Below are positions 35,680-46,381 of a stretch of DNA of 64,000 bases, piece by piece (the stretch's first letter is position 1; each line of letters starts with the position of its first letter). The notes under the pieces are model-generated. The model saw only the letters and a program-made list of their open reading frames with translations. It had not been told where the DNA came from and ran no database searches. Position numbers and translations under genes: made by a program. Source of the DNA: Arabidopsis thaliana (Eukaryota > Streptophyta > Magnoliopsida > Brassicales > Brassicaceae). Where the stretch lies: NCBI RefSeq assembly GCF_000001735.4, contig NC_003074.8:7006101-7070100 (forward strand), given 5' to 3'.

Positions 35680-37107
35680 ATGGGTTCTTCAGAAACGGAA
35701 AGTGAAAGCAGAGGTTTTCAAAACCCAGATTGGGAAACAGAGTTTAACCGATTCGAAAACGCGATTTCGTCTGGTTCTGCTTCAATTCGTGTAAGATCCG
35801 TTTTAAAGTTATCAGATTTGACGAATCGAGTACCTGAGAGCTATATATCCCGTGCAATTCCGATTCTCGCCGGTCTTCTTCGTGTCTCAGACGACTCCAA
35901 TCGTTCCGTTCAAGCTGCCGCCGCTCATTGCTTGAAATGTATTACCTGTTGCGGCGGTGAAGAAAGTGGATTTGCGGTGACGATGGGGAGGTGTGGTGTG
36001 ATTGCTAGCTTATTAGGGTTGTTACTTGAAGCGAATACGGATGGTAATGTGTTTCGAAGGATTTGGGTGAAATGTTTGTGGAGCTTAGTTACTTTTGGAT
36101 CTTCGATTCGAGTTGGTTTGGCTAGGTTAGGTGGTTTAGAGATTGTGATTCGTGAGTTGAATAATTGGGAAGATGATGGAAGTAGATGGTACTTGTTAGA
36201 GATCCTTAGTGCTTTGACGACGATTAGAGAGAGCAGACGCGTTCTTGTTCATTCAGGTGGGCTTAAGTTTCTTGTAGAAGCTGCTAAAGTTGGGAACTTG
36301 GCCTCAAGAGAGAGAGCTTGTCATGCTATCGGACTGATCGGTGTTACTAGACGAGCTCGGCGAATACTGGTTGAAGCAGGAGTGATTCCAGCACTTGTGG
36401 ATCTGTATCGAGATGGGGATGATAAGGCAAAGCTTTTAGCTGGTAATGCCTTAGGGATCATATCTGCTCAGACTGAGTACATTAGGCCTGTCACTGAAGC
36501 TGGTTCCATTCCTTTGTATGTCGAGCTTCTCTCGGGACAAGATCCCATGGGGAAAGATATTGCAGAGGATGTGTTCTGTATATTAGCTGTAGCTGAAGGT
36601 AATGCTGTTTTGATAGCGGAACAACTGGTGAGGATCTTGAGAGCAGGGGATAACGAAGCCAAGCTTGCAGCTTCTGATGTGTTATGGGATCTTGCGGGTT
36701 ATAGGCATTCTGTATCTGTTATTAGAGGGTCTGGCGCAATTCCTTTGCTTATTGAGCTTCTGAGAGATGGGTCACTTGAGTTCAGAGAGAGGATTTCTGG
36801 AGCTATTTCTCAGTTGAGTTACAATGAGAACGACCGTGAGGCCTTTTCTGATTCCGGTATGATACCGATTCTGATTGAATGGTTGGGGGATGAGTCGGAA
36901 GAGCTCAGGGATAACGCAGCTGAGGCACTTATTAATTTTTCTGAAGACCAAGAGCATTATGCTAGAGTGCGTGAGGCAATAGGCCATCCTGTGTTTCAGA
37001 GTATGCAGAGCAGACTGGCTAGAATCCGAGCTTCCCATGAACTGATGGTTCGATCAATGCGAAGGGTTACAATCCAACATCTTGCCCATGACCATGATCT
37101 TCCATGA
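35680..37107 (+). CDS. armadillo (ARM) repeat protein
   Basis: Single exon, 475 residues, ATG preceded by CCAGAA. Built of tandem helical repeats of about 42 residues from roughly residue 30 to 450; recognisable ARM cores include GGLKFLVEAAKVGNLASRER, AGVIPALVDLYRDGDDKAKL, AGSIPLYVELLSGQD, SGAIPLLIELLRDGSLEFRE and SGMIPILIEWLGDESEELRD, each with the usual small residue and NALG or AAEAL type turn. No U-box, kinase or other catalytic domain and no signal peptide is visible. ARM arrays bind partner proteins; the partner is unknown. Intronless, which is common for this subgroup. Lies between the decayed repeat region and the minus-strand HMA gene (3' ends converge, about 180 bases apart). Confidence 0.92.
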   Translation: MGSSETESESRGFQNPDWETEFNRFENAISSGSASIRVRSVLKLSDLTNRVPESYISRAIPILAGLLRVSDDSNRSVQAAAAHCLKCITCCGGEESGFAVTMGRCGVIASLLGLLLEANTDGNVFRRIWVKCLWSLVTFGSSIRVGLARLGGLEIVIRELNNWEDDGSRWYLLEILSALTTIRESRRVLVHSGGLKFLVEAAKVGNLASRERACHAIGLIGVTRRARRILVEAGVIPALVDLYRDGDDKAKLLAGNALGIISAQTEYIRPVTEAGSIPLYVELLSGQDPMGKDIAEDVFCILAVAEGNAVLIAEQLVRILRAGDNEAKLAASDVLWDLAGYRHSVSVIRGSGAIPLLIELLRDGSLEFRERISGAISQLSYNENDREAFSDSGMIPILIEWLGDESEELRDNAAEALINFSEDQEHYARVREAIGHPVFQSMQSRLARIRASHELMVRSMRRVTIQHLAHDHDLP

Positions 37108-37284
37108 TCTGAAGGGCAAATTAAGCTTCCCATCTGTTTTGATGTATGTTTATAATCTGACTTGGAAAAAGAAAAGACTCAATTGCTGTTTGATTTCTGC
37201 AATTTGTATTTGATACGTTTGTATACATGTACTAAAAGATTTCTGACTTTGAATGGAAATGGTATCTACATGGTTAGTCTTCTT

Positions 37285-37741
37285 TTACATAACTAAGCAC
37301 CCAGTGGTTGGACCATAAGAATCATGCACTATTCTATAAACCTCAGGCCTTGGCTGCTCATTGCTAACCACAGGACATTGAGCTATGCAGCAATGCGGTG
37401 TAATAGACTTCTCTTCGACCTGTGGCTTCTTCACTTCTTCAAGAGTCTCAAGAGTGACATGACATGCTTTCTTCCTTAAGGCCATAATCAAAGAAGCTGA
37501 ATCCACTCCATCTCCAACAACCACAAGCTCATCCTGAAATTCTCCTTCCATGGCCACTGAAGTTACACCTGCGTTGCCAGATACAGATGTATTAAAGTTT
37601 CATTTTTTTTAACCATAAGAAAACCACTCTCGATCGGTTCAAAACATTAAATCTGTTTTAACACTAACCATCTGCAGCAACTGCTACTTGCATTGCCTTC
37701 TTCCTGCATTTTTCACTATTCACTGACAGTTTGATACGCAT
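37285..37741 (-). CDS. small HMA-domain protein with CaaX-like tail
   Basis: Two coding exons, 37741-37669 and 37568-37285; 118 residues. Starts MRIKLSVNSEKCRKKAMQVA, then GVTSVAMEGEFQDELVVVGD and VDSASLIMALRKKACHVTLE, giving the HMA beta-alpha-beta-beta-alpha-beta order. The metal-binding CxxC is replaced by SEKC. The C-terminus is GCLVM; CLVM fits a CaaX prenylation box, so this looks like a heavy-metal-associated isoprenylated plant protein (HIPP) without a classical metal site, expected at membranes. An AG acceptor sits right before the ATG, so the 5' UTR is probably split, with its first exon near 37930-38100. Confidence 0.88.
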
Positions 37742-38896
37742 CTTTTGCTGCAAATTGCTCCAACAAAGACCAATGATTCGAAAAAAGAAACAGATCGAGA
37801 AACAAGACATCCATGATTATCGAAATAAAAATGAAGAGCCTTTAAGCAACAAGAAAAATTAGCACCTTCATTGTCCTGACGAAGCTTTGTCTCTCTATAA
37901 AGAAGTTGCTTTTTAAGAATCGAAGCCAAACTTCCTCAGATATGAGTTAAGAGAACCAAACCCTAATTATTCTCCGTTTTGTACGGATTTCAAAAGCGAA
38001 GAAGCTTCTACACACTGAGTTTCAGAACTGTAAACTTCGCCAGAAAAAGACAGAGAGAGAGAAATTTCTTCTTGACCGAATCAGACACCAACTGAGACTC
38101 CAATTTCTTGTCTTTTGTGCTCGGTCCTTTTGATTCACTCAAACAAGAAGAAGAAAAACAAATGGGAAGAGAAGAAGAAATTAAGTTGTTCTGTGAATGG
38201 GTTTCACTGTTACATGCTTTTTAACTTGATACACAAGGTCGCCCATTTCCCTGACAGATTTGCCAATGTTTCCCAGTGTTTAATTACCACTGTGCCATTG
38301 AGTTTTTGTCTTCTTTGAAAAATCTGTCCCATTGTGTATCATATGCTGTCCCCCGTACAAGACTTATAACCAGTTTTCCACTCTTACGTCAATATTAGTA
38401 GTAGTAGTTTTACATATATTTTTGTTATGGAAATGCATCTTAATTACTAACTTAATTAGGCTTATTTTTCCACAATTTAATTTAGTTTAATTTTTATAAT
38501 AAGGATTGTGTGTTAGGCCAAGATTTAGTTAGAACAAATGGGAAGTAAATGAAAAGACAAATCACAACAACAAGGATTGTATAACTAAAAAACCATAAAA
38601 GAATGGAATGGCCACCCTAAGATCTCTCTAAAATCTAAACAATTTGTAGACAACACATAGGCAAACAAAAACCAAATCTTGCATATTGACACATTGTTGG
38701 GTTTTGTCTATTCTTGGTGGGTTTTGTTCTCTCTCTTTCTGTTCATACGTTTTTTTTTTCTCTTCTCTGGAAGGCAGGAAAGAGAAAAAGAAAAGTTATT
38801 TAGCGAAAAAAAAAAAAGAAAAAGAAAAGTTCATTGGGATCGAAAAGAGGTAAGATTGTTCTTGAAGAATCGATTCTATAGAGCGTGTTAGCTTCA
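37742..38896. other. divergent promoter region, HMA gene and PRK4
   Basis: 5' UTR and promoter of the minus-strand HMA gene (to about 38100), AT-rich spacer, then the PRK4 leader, which has a long purine run (38805-38830). Short ORFs here are low-complexity. No gene seen. Confidence 0.45.
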
Positions 38897-41112
38897 ATGC
38901 TAACTTGGGAGACCCCAGTTATGCTTGCAAGCAACACCGCCTCAACCAAAAAGCTAGCCTTCATTACCACCTTTCTCATCATTGTGTTATGTCCGGTCAC
39001 AATGGTCATGTCTCAGCCGCAGGCGGATGTTTTGCCACTGCCAGCCTCAGACGCAGATTGCCTCTTGAGATTTAAAGATACTTTGGTTAATGCATCGTTC
39101 ATTAGCAGTTGGGATCCTTCCATCTCCCCGTGTAAGCGAAACTCAGAGAATTGGTTCGGTGTTCTCTGTGTTACCGGTAATGTTTGGGGCCTACAACTCG
39201 AAGGAATGGGCTTAACCGGGAAGCTTGACCTTGAACCATTAGCTGCAATCAAGAATCTACGAACCTTGAGCTTCATGAACAACAAATTTAACGGTTCAAT
39301 GCCATCTGTCAAGAATTTTGGTGCGTTGAAATCATTGTACTTGTCTAACAACCGGTTTACAGGGGAGATACCCGCGGATGCGTTTGATGGTATGCATCAT
39401 TTGAAGAAGCTTCTGTTGGCTAACAACGCGTTTCGAGGGAGTATCCCTTCTTCTTTAGCTTATTTGCCAATGCTTTTAGAGTTGAGGCTAAATGGGAATC
39501 AGTTTCATGGGGAAATACCTTATTTTAAACAAAAGGACCTTAAGTTGGCTAGCTTCGAAAACAATGACCTCGAGGGACCTATACCGGAAAGCCTTAGCAA
39601 CATGGATCCTGTCTCCTTTTCAGGTAATTAAACAAACAGTTCAAGTACATCTGCAAATGTTTGGTAAACTATAGGAGTTCTTATGTAAAAACAGAATCTT
39701 TCTTGCTTTGTTGACATTGCAGGGAACAAGAACTTGTGTGGTCCTCCACTAAGCCCATGTTCGAGTGATTCAGGATCTTCTCCGGATCTCCCTTCTAGTC
39801 CCACGGAAAAGAACAAGAACCAATCTTTCTTCATCATTGCAATTGTTCTGATTGTCATTGGGATAATACTGATGATCATTTCGCTTGTGGTCTGTATCCT
39901 TCATACCAGAAGACGCAAGAGTTTGTCGGCTTATCCATCCGCGGGTCAGGACAGGACAGAGAAATACAACTACGATCAATCTACGGACAAGGATAAAGCT
40001 GCAGATTCTGTAACGAGTTACACTAGTAGAAGAGGAGCAGTACCGGATCAGAATAAACTCTTGTTTTTGCAAGATGACATTCAAAGATTTGACCTTCAAG
40101 ATCTTCTTAGAGCCTCTGCTGAAGTTCTTGGGAGCGGAAGCTTTGGCTCTTCTTATAAAACTGGGATAAATAGCGGACAGATGCTGGTCGTGAAGAGGTA
40201 TAAACATATGAACAATGTTGGAAGAGATGAGTTTCATGAGCATATGAGACGGTTAGGGAGATTGAAACATCCGAATCTGTTGCCTATTGTGGCTTACTAT
40301 TACCGCAGAGAAGAGAAGCTCTTGATCGCTGAGTTCATGCCAAATCGTAGCTTGGCAAGCCATCTTCACGGTATGTAACATTCAACTTTTTTGGTCGATT
40401 AAAATTGTAACTTTATCAGTTTTGACTAAAAAAATGCTCTGTTTCAGCGAATCATTCTGTGGATCAACCGGGATTGGATTGGCCAACAAGGCTAAAGATT
40501 ATACAAGGAGTGGCTAAGGGTTTAGGTTACTTGTTCAACGAGCTAACAACCCTAACAATCCCTCACGGTCATCTCAAGTCATCGAACGTTGTATTGGACG
40601 AATCATTTGAGCCACTCCTAACCGATTATGCACTAAGACCAGTGATGAACTCAGAGCAGTCTCACAATCTAATGATCTCTTATAAATCACCAGAGTATAG
40701 CTTAAAGGGACATCTAACTAAAAAGACAGATGTTTGGTGCCTGGGGGTATTGATCTTGGAGCTTTTAACAGGTAGGTTTCCGGAGAATTATCTAAGCCAA
40801 GGGTACGATGCTAACATGAGCCTCGTAACTTGGGTGAGCAACATGGTTAAGGAGAAGAAAACAGGTGACGTGTTTGACAAGGAAATGACTGGGAAGAAAA
40901 ACTGCAAAGCAGAGATGCTAAACCTTTTGAAAATCGGGTTGAGTTGTTGCGAAGAAGATGAAGAAAGGAGGATGGAGATGAGAGATGCTGTGGAGAAGAT
41001 AGAGAGGTTAAAAGAAGGAGAGTTTGACAATGATTTCGCATCGACGACACATAATGTCTTTGCTTCTCGGTTGATAGACGACGATGACTTTGGTTTCGCC
41101 ATGAATCGATGA
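38897..41112 (+). CDS. PRK4: pollen receptor-like kinase PRK4
   Basis: Exons 38897-39623, 39723-40370, 40448-41112; 679 residues. Upstream in-frame codons back to 38885 start with GTG, so ATG 38897 (MLTWETPVML) is the start. Signal segment about 15-40, an LRRNT-type region with DADCLLRFKDTL, five to six LRRs (for example LKSLYLSNNRFTGEIPADAF), a Ser/Pro-rich juxtamembrane stretch, one membrane span (FFIIAIVLIVIGIILMIISL), then a kinase-like domain. The glycine loop (GSGSFGSS) and Lys (VVKR) are present, but HRD is HGH (IPHGHLKSSNV) and DFG is DYA, so catalysis is doubtful. PRKs act at the pollen tube plasma membrane in polarity and attractant sensing, with RopGEFs. Symbol from position and sequence recollection. 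Confidence 0.94.
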
Positions 41113-41794
41113 TGAAACTGATCAGTCTTCTCCAGAACAATGGAAAAAGCTAAACAATTTGTAATCTTTGATGCCAAATAAAAAGAAGAACTTTCTTTTT
41201 CTTCTTTGTTATGTAACTTTTTCCATTCTTATAAATCATTCTCTTCGTGTAATTGTAAATCCATTTTGCAGAGTTTTGAAAATTTTACTCATTTCTTATT
41301 TTCAAGTACAAGAATCAAATCCATGCAAAAAGTAATGAATCCATGCGTAGTGACAACATAGCTTGAGATCGAAATACTCAAATTGCATTGTATGTGGATG
41401 AAAAGTTTCCAACTTCAAAAAAAGTTTGGAACTTTTTTCTCGAGAATTGTATTTTAGGGCTAAAAATTGAATTTTTGGGGATAAACTAATTACTATGGCG
41501 GAGAATTCGCGGCTACGAGAGCTACGGAGACACAGATGATGAAAGAGAGAAAGAGAGAGAGAGAGAGAGAGAATGTGAGGTTAAAATTATCCATTGTTGT
41601 TCTTCAGTGCACCACTGAATCGAAGTTTTCTAATTTGGAGAAAGAGGATTTCTCAAAACCCCTAATTTAGGAAGACCGCAGATTTCTTTAGTATTGAGAA
41701 TGAGATTCTCCGAGAAGATGGATTAGTGAATCGAGAGGTTGATATCGTTAAATGCGGGGATTTTGCAATCTAGGGTTCTTAAGCATTGTAATCG
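41113..41794. other. intergenic and 5' leader of the USP-kinase gene
   Basis: PRK4 3' UTR, AT-rich spacer, then a purine-rich leader with a (GA)n microsatellite at 41543-41572, typical of plant 5' UTRs. No gene seen. Confidence 0.5.
41543..41572 (+). repeat. GA microsatellite in 5' leader
   Basis: About 30 bases of GA/AG repeats, some 220 bases before the start codon of the kinase gene. GA repeats in plant leaders can bind BBR/BPC (GAGA-binding) factors. Confidence 0.8.
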
Positions 41795-44700
41795 ATGAAG
41801 GCTCAAAAGGGAAGCTCGAAGAAGAAAGGTACGAATTCTGGGTTAGTCGCTGTAGCAGTGGATAACAATAAAGGAAGCCAACATGCTCTCAAATGGGCTG
41901 CTGATCATCTTGTCTCTAAAGGACAAACCATTATCCTCCTCCATGTTATCCTTAGGTCATCCTCTGATTCAGGTCTGAGCTTATGACAAAACCTGTTTTT
42001 GTTCTTTTTGTTGTTTTGATTTTTTGGATTCTGGATATACTTAAATGTTGTGGTGTTATGGGTTTGCTTGCAGGTGAGATTACTGCAGAGAAACATAAGC
42101 AAGCTGAAAATCTTTTTGTGACATTTCATTGCTACTGCAGTCGAAAAGAGGTAATATCTCTTGTCCTCGCTTGCTTTGTTTCTAAAGTGAATCTATGTTA
42201 TAGCATAGCTTTTGGTAATTGAATGCATTGTTCTTTACTCTCTGTTGCTAGATACAATGCCTTGATGTCACGCTTGAGGATGACAACATTGTCAAGTCCC
42301 TTGCGGAATATGTTTCCTCTGGTGTGATTGAGAATTTGATTCTTGGTGCTCCTTCGAGGCATGGATTCATGAGGTAGTAATATGAATCTCTTCTCTCCTA
42401 TAAGTTTGAATCCTCTTCCTTGTTTTATCCTTATGTGTTTCTTTGATTCAATCTGTTGACAGGAAATTTAAGATTTCTGATACACCGAGCAATGTAGCGA
42501 AAGCAGCACCTGATTTCTGTACAGTTTACGTTATTTCAAAAGGGAAGATATCATCTGTCCGCCATGCCTCACGAGCTGCTCCATATCGGTCTCCGCTTAT
42601 GGGTCAGATTGAAAACCACTCTGAAATCATAAACTACGAAAAGTTCAGAAACACCATGAGCTTTAGAGGTAAAATCATTAACTAGTTTTTTTAGGCTAAA
42701 CCATGTGACACCACACACATCTTGAATTTTTTTCTTTCGTTGGTACAAACAGATAGGGCTCCTCCCAGGTCTTCGACTGCTAGCTCCATTGAAGATTATG
42801 GAAAGTAATGTTTCATGAGGATATTTTTCGTCTTTGACAAAAAACTGATTCGTTTTGAAGGAAGATACTTATCGCTCTTTCTTTCGCGGTAATATCGTCA
42901 ACAGGTCACCTATGGCAAGGACGTCAAATTACGCAAACTCATTCTTTGATTTGGAAGATTCCGAAAACGACATATCATTTGTTTGCTCAGGCAGGCCAAG
43001 TACCGCAAGCTCAGGCCGGCCAAGTACAAGTACCGGAAGGTCTGACATATCTTTTGTGAGCTCAGGCAGGCCGAGTACAAGCACCACTGGAAGCCCTTCC
43101 TTCATCTACGATTTTCCTGATTCTGGTTTAACTCCGAGAGAGTCGACGAGCTCTGGACACTCTATGCGTCTAGGAATCAGGTTCAATGACACAAATATCC
43201 AACATGATTTCTCATTCGTCTCACAAGATAGCGGTCGGTCATCTTGTTCTTGTTCACCACAAAACTTGGTAAGATGCGTTTGATTGGTTATAGATAGCAA
43301 TACATATGTTTTCGGGAATGGTTTACTATATATTTTTCTTGAAAAATGTATAGGAAGAAGTGGAAGCTGAGATGCGGAGATTGAAGCAGGAACTGAAACA
43401 CGCAATTGACATGTATGGATCAGCTTGCAGAGAAGCACTAGCTGCAAAGCAAGAGGTAAAACGATATAAGACGAAACCGTCCCTGTGTATATATATTCTT
43501 GTACAGTGCTGACTGAAAGAAATTTTACTTATGGATCAAAGGCGAAGGAGCTCCAACGTCAGAAAATTGAAGAGGAAGGGTGGGTGCAAGAAGGACAGTT
43601 ATCAGAGAAATCTACAAAGTCCATAGTGGAAAAAGAGAGAGCACATAAAGCTGCGAAGGATGCTTCTGAAACAGCAGGCAAGATAGCAGAGCTCGAAACA
43701 CAAAGAAGAGCTATAGAAGCTGCAGGTTCTTTCTCTGATTCCAGTTTAAGGTATCGAAGGTATGTCATTGGTGAGATTGAAGAAGCCACAAACTCATTCG
43801 ACAAGGCTAATAAAATAGGCGAAGGCGGGTATGGTCCTGTCTATAAGGGTTATCTTGATCATACCCCTGTTGCTATTAAGGCTTTGAAAGCAGATGCAGT
43901 TCAAGGAAGATCTCAATTTCAAAGAGAGGTAAGTTCACTTAAAAATCCTATACTTCTCAAATCTAAATAGAAATCAGACTTTAACTTAGGTGTGGACTGA
44001 CTATTGAGTATTGAGCATTGTTATAGGTAGAAGTTCTTAGCTGCATAAGACACCCACACATGGTACTACTAATTGGAGCATGTCCAGAGTATGGAGTGCT
44101 TGTATATGAGTATATGGCCAAAGGGAGTTTAGCTGATAGGCTCTATAAGTATGGAAACACACCACCACTCTCGTGGGAGCTCAGGTTCCGAATTGCAGCC
44201 GAAGTTGCGACGGGTCTGCTCTTCCTACACCAGACGAAACCCGAGCCTATAGTGCACCGTGATCTTAAACCCGGAAACATTTTGATTGACCAGAACTACG
44301 TAAGCAAAATAGGGGACGTTGGATTAGCCAAACTAGTGCCTGCAGTTGCTGAAAACGTCACGCAGTGCCACGTGTCATCAACCGCTGGGACTTTCTGTTA
44401 CATTGACCCTGAGTACCAACAAACTGGAATGCTAGGTGTGAAATCTGATGTCTACTCTTTTGGTATCTTGCTTCTCGAACTGCTCACAGCGAAAAGGCCG
44501 ACGGGTTTGGCTTATACCGTTGAGCAAGCAATGGAGCAAGGGAAATTCAAGGATATGTTAGACCCAGCAGTGCCTAACTGGCCGGTGGAAGAAGCTATGT
44601 CTTTGGCAAAGATTGCTCTTAAATGTGCACAGCTGAGAAGGAAAGACCGACCAGACCTCGGAAAAGAGGTTTTACCAGAGCTCAATAAATTGAGAGCTCG

Positions 44701-45045
44701 TGCAGATACGAATATGGAATGGATGATGTTCAACTTAAGTAGAGGTCGTCTAACACCAAATCATAGCCAAGTGTCCTTGCCACCAGTTGTAAGTAATGAA
44801 AAAGCTCTTTGCAATTCTAGTCTTTAAGTTAAAATCTTTGAAATGCTTTGGTTGCAGGATGAACTAAGTGTATGCTCGGATAAGTCTTATACACATTCAA
44901 GCACTGTATCCGACACAGAGAAGAACTCAGGTGCATTAGAGAACCATATTTTTTCCATCTTCTTTAACATTTTTACAATGTGTTTGATCCATCAAATCTT
45001 ACAGTTTACTCTGTTTCTTTTCCAGACCAAAACGAAGAGGATTAG
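41795..45045 (+). CDS. USP-domain receptor-like cytoplasmic kinase
   Basis: Eleven exons: 41795-41972, 42074-42150, 42252-42373, 42463-42668, 42753-42804, 42905-43268, 43354-43455, 43542-43928, 44027-44788, 44858-44930, 45026-45045; 780 residues. N-terminal universal-stress-protein fold (VAVAVDNNKGSQHALKWAAD to about 165), a Ser-rich linker with repeated SGRPST units, a coiled coil (about 250-360), then a Ser/Thr kinase: Gly loop GEGGYGPVYKG, Lys in VAIKALK, HRDLKPGN, DVG in place of DFG (usual for this RLCK subgroup) and DPEYQQTG. Close relatives add a C-terminal U-box and act as E3 ligases; here the protein stops about 30 residues after the kinase tail, so no U-box. Cytosolic signalling kinase, pathway unknown. 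Confidence 0.92.
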
Positions 45046-46381
45046 CATATTTTGTGTGTTGAAGGAAATGGAGTGAGACCATTGTTAAAGCTTATGTAAT
45101 TGTGAATATTGTTGTATGTATGTATGTATATAATTCGTAAAGGAAGAAAATAACTGAAGGAAAAAGTTGAGTAGGTTTGTTATAATATCTCTGCAAAGAC
45201 GCAAACTCTTTTTTTGATATGTAAGACAAAATATATAGACCACATAATTCGCACCCTAATTCTAAGAAACTTCTAAATTGAGAAATTGGTTCATCGATTT
45301 CAGTGGAAAGTGGTACTTAGCTAAATTGAGAAAGGTGCCTCAATTTCAGTAGAACCTGACGCAAAATTTCGCGATCATGCATGACTCAAATTGGTTTATT
45401 CACTTAAATAAAAAAGTTGTTTCCCTATCTAGTTGAAGTTCTCAATTCAAACGCAACTTCTTACTTTTTCTTTTTATTTATACTGGAATGAATTTTTCGT
45501 CAATGCTAGACCTCAATATTTGGTGATTAAGTCCAAAAAATTATAGCAATATTCATTAGTTAAATCATAATAATATTTGTTATTTCTGCTAAATATATTA
45601 GTTTTAAATTGGTAAATATATCAGTCATCATACTTTATATATGTGCACAAGAAAAAGAGGAAAAAAAACTAACTTTTAATAAATTGAACGCTATCCTCTA
45701 TATCTCGTCCTGGTCCAAATGTAAACTTCAATATCCTTTTGATTTTATTGCTGATTGCTTTAAAAAATTTCACAAACACTTTTATCATTCTTTTATTCCA
45801 CCAAAATCTACAGACATAATACTTTGTAATTTTATGTAAAAATCTTCAAAATTTGGGAAAAGAAAAATCATTTAAAATCAATTTGCATTAACTGGATTTA
45901 TTTCCAAAGGTGTGGTATTGTGTTTATATATGTGGAGTTGTTGGCTAGTAATATAATAAGGAAAAGAGTGAAACATATGTAGTATAACGTATTTCTAGTT
46001 TTTTTCTCTGTATTAATGAATCACTAATTAAGTAGTATGCATTAATTGAATTATCAGAAGCTGGTCACAAAAGTCTACCAAAAAAAACAAAAAAATTGGT
46101 CAGAAGAAAATGAAAATAATGAGAATAAAAAAGGGAAAAAAAATAAGAAGCTAGCAAACAAAGCAATTAACATTTCAAGGCAGTTAATTCATCATGCAAG
46201 GTGCTTATGTGTGACAACGTCATGCGTTACTTTTTGCGTCTACACTCATCTCTCTAACGCAATCCACTAATTCTGGTAATGGATTCTGCTATTTAGACCA
46301 GCCAGTTTCTTCGTCTCTCAATCATCATCCAAAAACATTCTTCTCACAAGAATCAGATTCAAGATAGAAGTTTTTCAAACA
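45046..46381. other. intergenic, kinase gene to delta-VPE
   Basis: Kinase 3' flank and about 1.2 kb of AT-rich spacer. Small ORFs (45609-45839, 46046-46270) are Lys/Phe-rich with no family features. No repeat or RNA gene recognised. The leader of delta-VPE starts near 46300. Confidence 0.45.

Noticed and set aside
38885-38896. Longer PRK4 start
   Set aside because: First codon is GTG; ATG 38897 fits the known N-terminus.
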